DNA of 64,000 nucleotides from Pyropia yezoensis (Eukaryota > Rhodophyta > Bangiophyceae > Bangiales > Bangiaceae), in NCBI GenBank assembly GCA_009829735.1, contig CM020618.1:31472894-31536893 (forward strand). The letters are read 5' to 3'. Under the pieces are notes generated by a model. That model did no database searches. It had not been told where the DNA came from and saw nothing but the letters and a program-made list of their open reading frames with translations. The position numbers and the translations under genes were made by a program. Below are positions 60,360 through 64,000 of the stretch, piece after piece. Numbering within the stretch: position 1 is the stretch's first letter; every line of letters begins with the position of its first letter.

Positions 60360-61148
60360 TGGCTCCGGAGAGGGGGCGGTGCGTCCGCCCCGACCCCTGG
60401 ATCCAGCCCATCCGTCGATGCTTGACACTCCCTCTGTACAGTCCCGCCCTCTTGGCTGCATGTCGGTACAGTATGTACCGCTCCGTCCCAAGAGGATGCC
60501 TCGTGCGGGCCATGAGGGCCCCGCGCGGTCCCCTGCCTGTCAAGGTGAGCGAATGCCAGGTCGGTGCGCAGGAACGCGCTGCAGCGCTGGGACCATCCGG
60601 CGGACGGTGCGCTCCATCGATTTGATGGCACAGGGGCCGCCTGGGCGCGCCTGAGATACGCGGCCCGCCCAAATGGCCTACATACAAATGTATGGATATG
60701 TACCAGCCGCGCGGGCTGCCCCGACGCGCTTCTGCCGCCCCCTCCAACGCAGATGCCCCCCCGTGGCTCCCGAACCTCCGCCTCAGAGCAAATACAGCAC
60801 CCCCCCCTGGCGCCCCCGCCTCTCCCCGGGGGCCTCCCCCGGCCGCCCCCGGGGGGAGGCGGGGGGGTGGTCCCCCTGGGGCCACCGCTGCCGCTGCGAC
60901 TGACGCGAGGGCCGTCCCACCCATCATCCATGGGTAGCACACGTCCATAAGAGGTGGGGGCGCCCCTTGTCCATGGAACGTCGACACGACTCCAGTCGTC
61001 ACCCACAGCGTGCCTAGCCACATCCAACGCGACGTGCTCGGTCAGGGGGTGGACGAGCGTGACGTGGTCGTTGCCCCTGGACCGACACCTCCGCGCCCCC
61101 TCGCCTCCCCGCCTCCCCGCCTAGACGCTGGACCGCCAGACTAGCGCC
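60360..61148. other. Upstream region of the subtilase gene
   Basis: A minus-strand frame is open for 254 codons (61027-60263) but ends inside the palindrome and has no domain. CCGGGGG-type inverted sequence lies near 60825-60860. The subtilase promoter is expected in the last few hundred bases; no TATA box recognised. Confidence 0.4.
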
Positions 61149-62675
61149 ATGGCACGCTTGTCGGTGGTTTTCGCCGCGGCGGCGGTCGTCGTCGGCACCG
61201 CCGCGGCGGCCAGAGTTGCCACCGCGACCGCCCTCCCGCCGTCCGTGGCGCGGGAGGAGGCGGCGCTGGCCGAGTCGGTCCGCGAGTCCCGGCTGATCGT
61301 CCTCTCCAAGAGCTGTGATGCGGCGTGCATGGAGGGCGTCCGCGCCCGCCTGGCCGCCCGCTGCGACGCGGTGCGGCTGCTCCCCAACATCCACATGCTC
61401 AGCGCCCGCTGTGCCGAGACGCCCGACGCCGCCGCCGCTGGCCCGCCGCCCCCGTCGGTGGAGGACCTCCTGGCGGTGCTGCCCGAAGTGGAGGCCACCG
61501 TCCCCGACGCGGTGGTGTCTGTCCCTGAAGGTGCCACCGCCGGTGGGGCGGCGGCGGCGGCGGCACCCACCACGGCCCGTCAGTCTGGGCGCACCTTTTG
61601 GGGGCTGGACCGCATCAACCAGTTTTCGCTGCCGCTCGACGGGGACTCGTCGGTGGAGCGGTGCTACCCCAGCCGCGGCGCCGGCGTCACCGTCTACGTC
61701 GTTGACACGGGCTGCACCACCACCCACCCCCAGTTCGAGGGCCGCGCCACCACCGAGGCGGGGCCAGGCTCGCCCTTCCAGTCGGGCGACGACGACAACT
61801 CCCACGGCTCCCACGTGGCCGGCACTGTCGGCGGCCGCGACACGGGCGTGGCGCGGGGCGTCACCATCAAGTGCATCAAGGTGCTCAACCGGCGGGCGGT
61901 TGGCTCCATGACGGATATTGCTGCCGCCTTTGACGCCGTCGCGGGCGCCAAGGTGGCCGACCCGTCGGCGCGGATCATCCTGTCGGCCAGCCTGGGCGGC
62001 CCCTCCCGGAAAGGGCGCCCCGGCGTGTCGGGCGTGGCCGCCCGCCGCGCGTCCGAGGCGGGCGTCGTCGTCATTGTGGCGGCCGGCAATGACGGCGGCG
62101 ACGCGTGCGCCGTATCCCCCGCGTCCGAGCCCAGCCTCATCACGGTGGCCAACGCGGCGCGGGATGACAGCCTGGCGCGGTCGTCCAACCGGGGGCGGTG
62201 CGTGGACGTCATCGCGCCCGGCACCAGGATCCTGTCTGTGGACGGCTTCTCTCCATCGGGGGGGCTCAAGACGTTCAGCGGGACGTCCATGGCGACCCCC
62301 CACGTAGCGGGGGTGGCGGCGCTCATCATGGGCGAGGACCCCAACGGCGGCCGGCTAACCACCGCGGACGTGCAGGCGCGCATGACCGCCGCCGCACCAC
62401 AGGTGGGGGGGTACCCCATGTCCTACGCGGGGGGGGACTGCTCGGGGGGGGGGCCGGGCGCCTCGCCCGCTCCCCGTCCCACCCCTGTGTCCACCCCAGC
62501 GCCTATCCAAGAGCCCACCCCCGCGCCCACCCCCACCTCCCCTGGACCAAGTGACCCCGAGGATTGCACGCCCGTGTGGCGCAGGGTGTGCCCCAAGACC
62601 AGCCGCTGGTGGCAGGAGGAGTGCAGCGTGATGATTGTGTGCGCGGAGACGGGGCTCCCGTGGGAGTGGGCGTGA
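61149..62675 (+). CDS. Secreted subtilisin-like serine protease (S8, proteinase-K type)
   Basis: A 508-residue preproprotease. A signal peptide (MARLSVVFAAAAVVVGTAAA) is followed by an inhibitor-I9-like propeptide (about 45-125: RLIVLSKSCDAACMEGVRAR ... VEDLLAVLPEVEATVPDAVV). The catalytic domain begins near WGLDRINQ (about 157). The triad is complete: Asp186 in VYVVDTG, His219 in NSHGSHVAGT, Ser380 in FSGTSMATPHVAG, with oxyanion Asn314 in VAAGNDGG. WGLDRI before the Asp block is typical of the proteinase K/cerevisin branch. After the catalytic domain comes a Pro/Thr-rich linker (PTPVSTPAPIQEPTPAPTPT), probably O-glycosylated, and a short tail with four Cys (CTPVWRRVCPKTSRWWQEEC to VC). Start ATG 61149 (GCGCCATGGC) fits. 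Likely exported to the cell wall or vacuole; substrates unknown. Confidence 0.96.
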   Translation: MARLSVVFAAAAVVVGTAAAARVATATALPPSVAREEAALAESVRESRLIVLSKSCDAACMEGVRARLAARCDAVRLLPNIHMLSARCAETPDAAAAGPPPPSVEDLLAVLPEVEATVPDAVVSVPEGATAGGAAAAAAPTTARQSGRTFWGLDRINQFSLPLDGDSSVERCYPSRGAGVTVYVVDTGCTTTHPQFEGRATTEAGPGSPFQSGDDDNSHGSHVAGTVGGRDTGVARGVTIKCIKVLNRRAVGSMTDIAAAFDAVAGAKVADPSARIILSASLGGPSRKGRPGVSGVAARRASEAGVVVIVAAGNDGGDACAVSPASEPSLITVANAARDDSLARSSNRGRCVDVIAPGTRILSVDGFSPSGGLKTFSGTSMATPHVAGVAALIMGEDPNGGRLTTADVQARMTAAAPQVGGYPMSYAGGDCSGGGPGASPAPRPTPVSTPAPIQEPTPAPTPTSPGPSDPEDCTPVWRRVCPKTSRWWQEECSVMIVCAETGLPWEWA

Positions 62676-64000
62676 CCGCCGACGGCGCGGTCGCTCCGAG
62701 GCTACAAGGGGTGGTTGAAAAATTGTTGAAATCTTGGCAACGTCTTCTCTCTCTTCGTGCCGTACCTACGAGCTGGAAAGTGGCATGGGGGCACACCGGG
62801 AGAGAGCGCGTGAGACAGTGAGAAAGCGATAACAAGAGCAGGACACGGTCACGATGCGTTATCACTTTATTGCCTGCAGGGACCACCCCCAGTTAAGGGC
62901 GGACATTAGAGTTCAGAGGGAATATTGCATTACATCCAACACGTGCCACGTTCGGGCGACTTCTCTCTCGATACGGCTTCCTGGTTGGACGAGAGAAAAG
63001 ATATACGACCATACGCATCAAGAAAAAAAGAAGCAAGAACACAAAAGAAATAACAAGAGAAAAAAGAGGTACAGCCGTATCTCTTCCGTAGCACAGAAAA
63101 ATGCCCCGTAAAGAGAGCCATTTTTACCATTCATAAAAAGTCAATGGTTCAAAGTGGTTCGGCAATTAGTCCGCGCGCGAATGCAACTTTCAGGGGCTCT
63201 CGCACTTGGATATAAGTTTTACAATTCTCCCGGGAATCCGTCTGATCCACAGCGCAAATCGAACGGCCCCACCCGGTCCTGCCAGAGCCCACGGTCAGAT
63301 CCGGACATGAGAGCGAAAGGACAAGGAAGCAGCAGCGGAGGAGGCCGAAGCAGAGGCCGACGATGCCTTGCTCGCTGCTGCAGAGGAAATGTGCCTTGCC
63401 ATTTTGCTTGGCGATTAAAGACACACTGGCTGTTCTTTCACATGACCTGTGTACTCTGGACATTCCTTTGTACATCTTCCAGGCTCCTATGTCTTCGCTC
63501 AGGTTCCCCTGGGTGCCCCGTGTGCGACTTGCGCGCATGCCGAGGAGGAAGATACGACGACCAACCCAAGAAAGAGACCTTCTGGGATGCGGGGAATTAA
63601 CTGAGCTGCTCTTGTTCCCGTGCAACGATCCCCTTCCGCCTTAGAGGACCTGCTCCCCCTTGGGCTGTCTTGTGTGACTTCGTCGTTGCTGTGGCGATGC
63701 CCGTGAGGCACTGTGCGCTTTTTCATTGAGAAGAAATGTGCTGATTCCATGTCGATTTTCCACGCAAGAGGCCCTCCAGAGCAGCCCCAGGCAGCTGTGC
63801 TCCATTTCTCATCAGACACGTCGCTTGAACCCTGGAATAGTGTGACAATTTTCAGTATATGCCATATTTGCTCCTGACACAGCGCTCTGGGCCAATGGCT
63901 GATCCGGAATCGCTCTGAACTCTAGTGTCCGCTCTGGGCACGCCTTAACTGGGGGTGGGACATTGATCATTGTGTCCATGCCCTGTCCGATCGGAGCCCT
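62676..64000. other. 3' flank of the subtilase and right edge of window
   Basis: Less GC-rich. Minus-strand AATAAA at about 62868 might end a minus-strand transcript entering from the right. Minus frame 63625-63149 (158 codons) and plus frame 63154-63600 overlap and have no recognisable domain. Confidence 0.4.

Noticed and set aside
60263-61027. 254-codon minus-strand frame
   Set aside because: Terminates inside the palindrome, has poly-Pro/Gly centre, and no domain or orthologue-like motif.
1-64000. Bacterial contamination suggested by high GC and single-exon genes
   Set aside because: P4-ATPase of the Neo1 class, SPT2-like protein, histone H3, C2H2 fingers, LTR element and Tc1 element are eukaryotic.

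Overview
Nuclear DNA of a eukaryote, very GC-rich, with long single-exon genes, protein ends and linkers rich in Gly/Ala/Pro, and abundant micro- and minisatellites. Single-exon eukaryotic genes (P4-ATPase, SPT2-like protein, pyridoxal kinase, divergent histone H3, subtilase) in such GC-rich sequence fit a bangiophyte red alga of the Porphyra/Pyropia type best. This is an inference from style and gene content; no marker gene proves it.

Layout. 1-2683: minus-strand LTR retrotransposon fossil (retropepsin start, Gag with zinc knuckle, probable LTR), its pol lying off the left edge, next to a decayed chromodomain-like fragment. 4630-5790: CGG-type low-complexity repeat. 6136-7477: complete-looking Tc1 (DD34E) transposon with matching terminal inverted repeats and TA duplications. 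8494-17643: the dense housekeeping block, with a Neo1/ATP9-type P4-ATPase (+), an SPT2-like histone chaperone (-) and pyridoxal kinase (+); the last two are divergent over a purine-rich spacer. 17.7-22.2 kb: no convincing gene, but several inverted-repeat elements. 22209-24887: three-finger C2H2 zinc-finger protein (-). 25-36 kb: gene-poor, with a GMC-oxidoreductase C-terminal fragment, palindromic repeats, a proline-rich ORF and an acidic ORF. 36161-36523: a divergent histone H3 (-), a centromeric H3 candidate.

39.1-52.4 kb: a 500-base assembly gap, then a 2.58-kb direct repeat present twice (39619-42197 and 49789-52366), nearly identical. It carries an unfamiliar acidic/basic gene whose core resembles a GIY-YIG nuclease domain; each copy carries a different single-base indel. 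Between the copies lie a gene fragment cut at the repeat junction, a long Ala/Gly-rich minus-strand coding region broken at homopolymers, and a 107-bp higher-order minisatellite. 55.0-56.0 kb: a 30-bp minisatellite open in several frames, then a gene resembling the C-terminal tail of KDZ-type transposases (56028-56843, -). 58.7-60.4 kb: a MITE-like element and a perfect 38-bp palindrome. 61149-62675: a secreted proteinase-K-like subtilase (+).

The genes do not form a pathway: they are independent housekeeping or secreted-protein genes separated by repeat- and transposon-rich spacers. The most novel candidate is the duplicated GIY-YIG-like gene, followed by the possible centromeric H3. No tRNA, rRNA or CRISPR array was recognised by eye.
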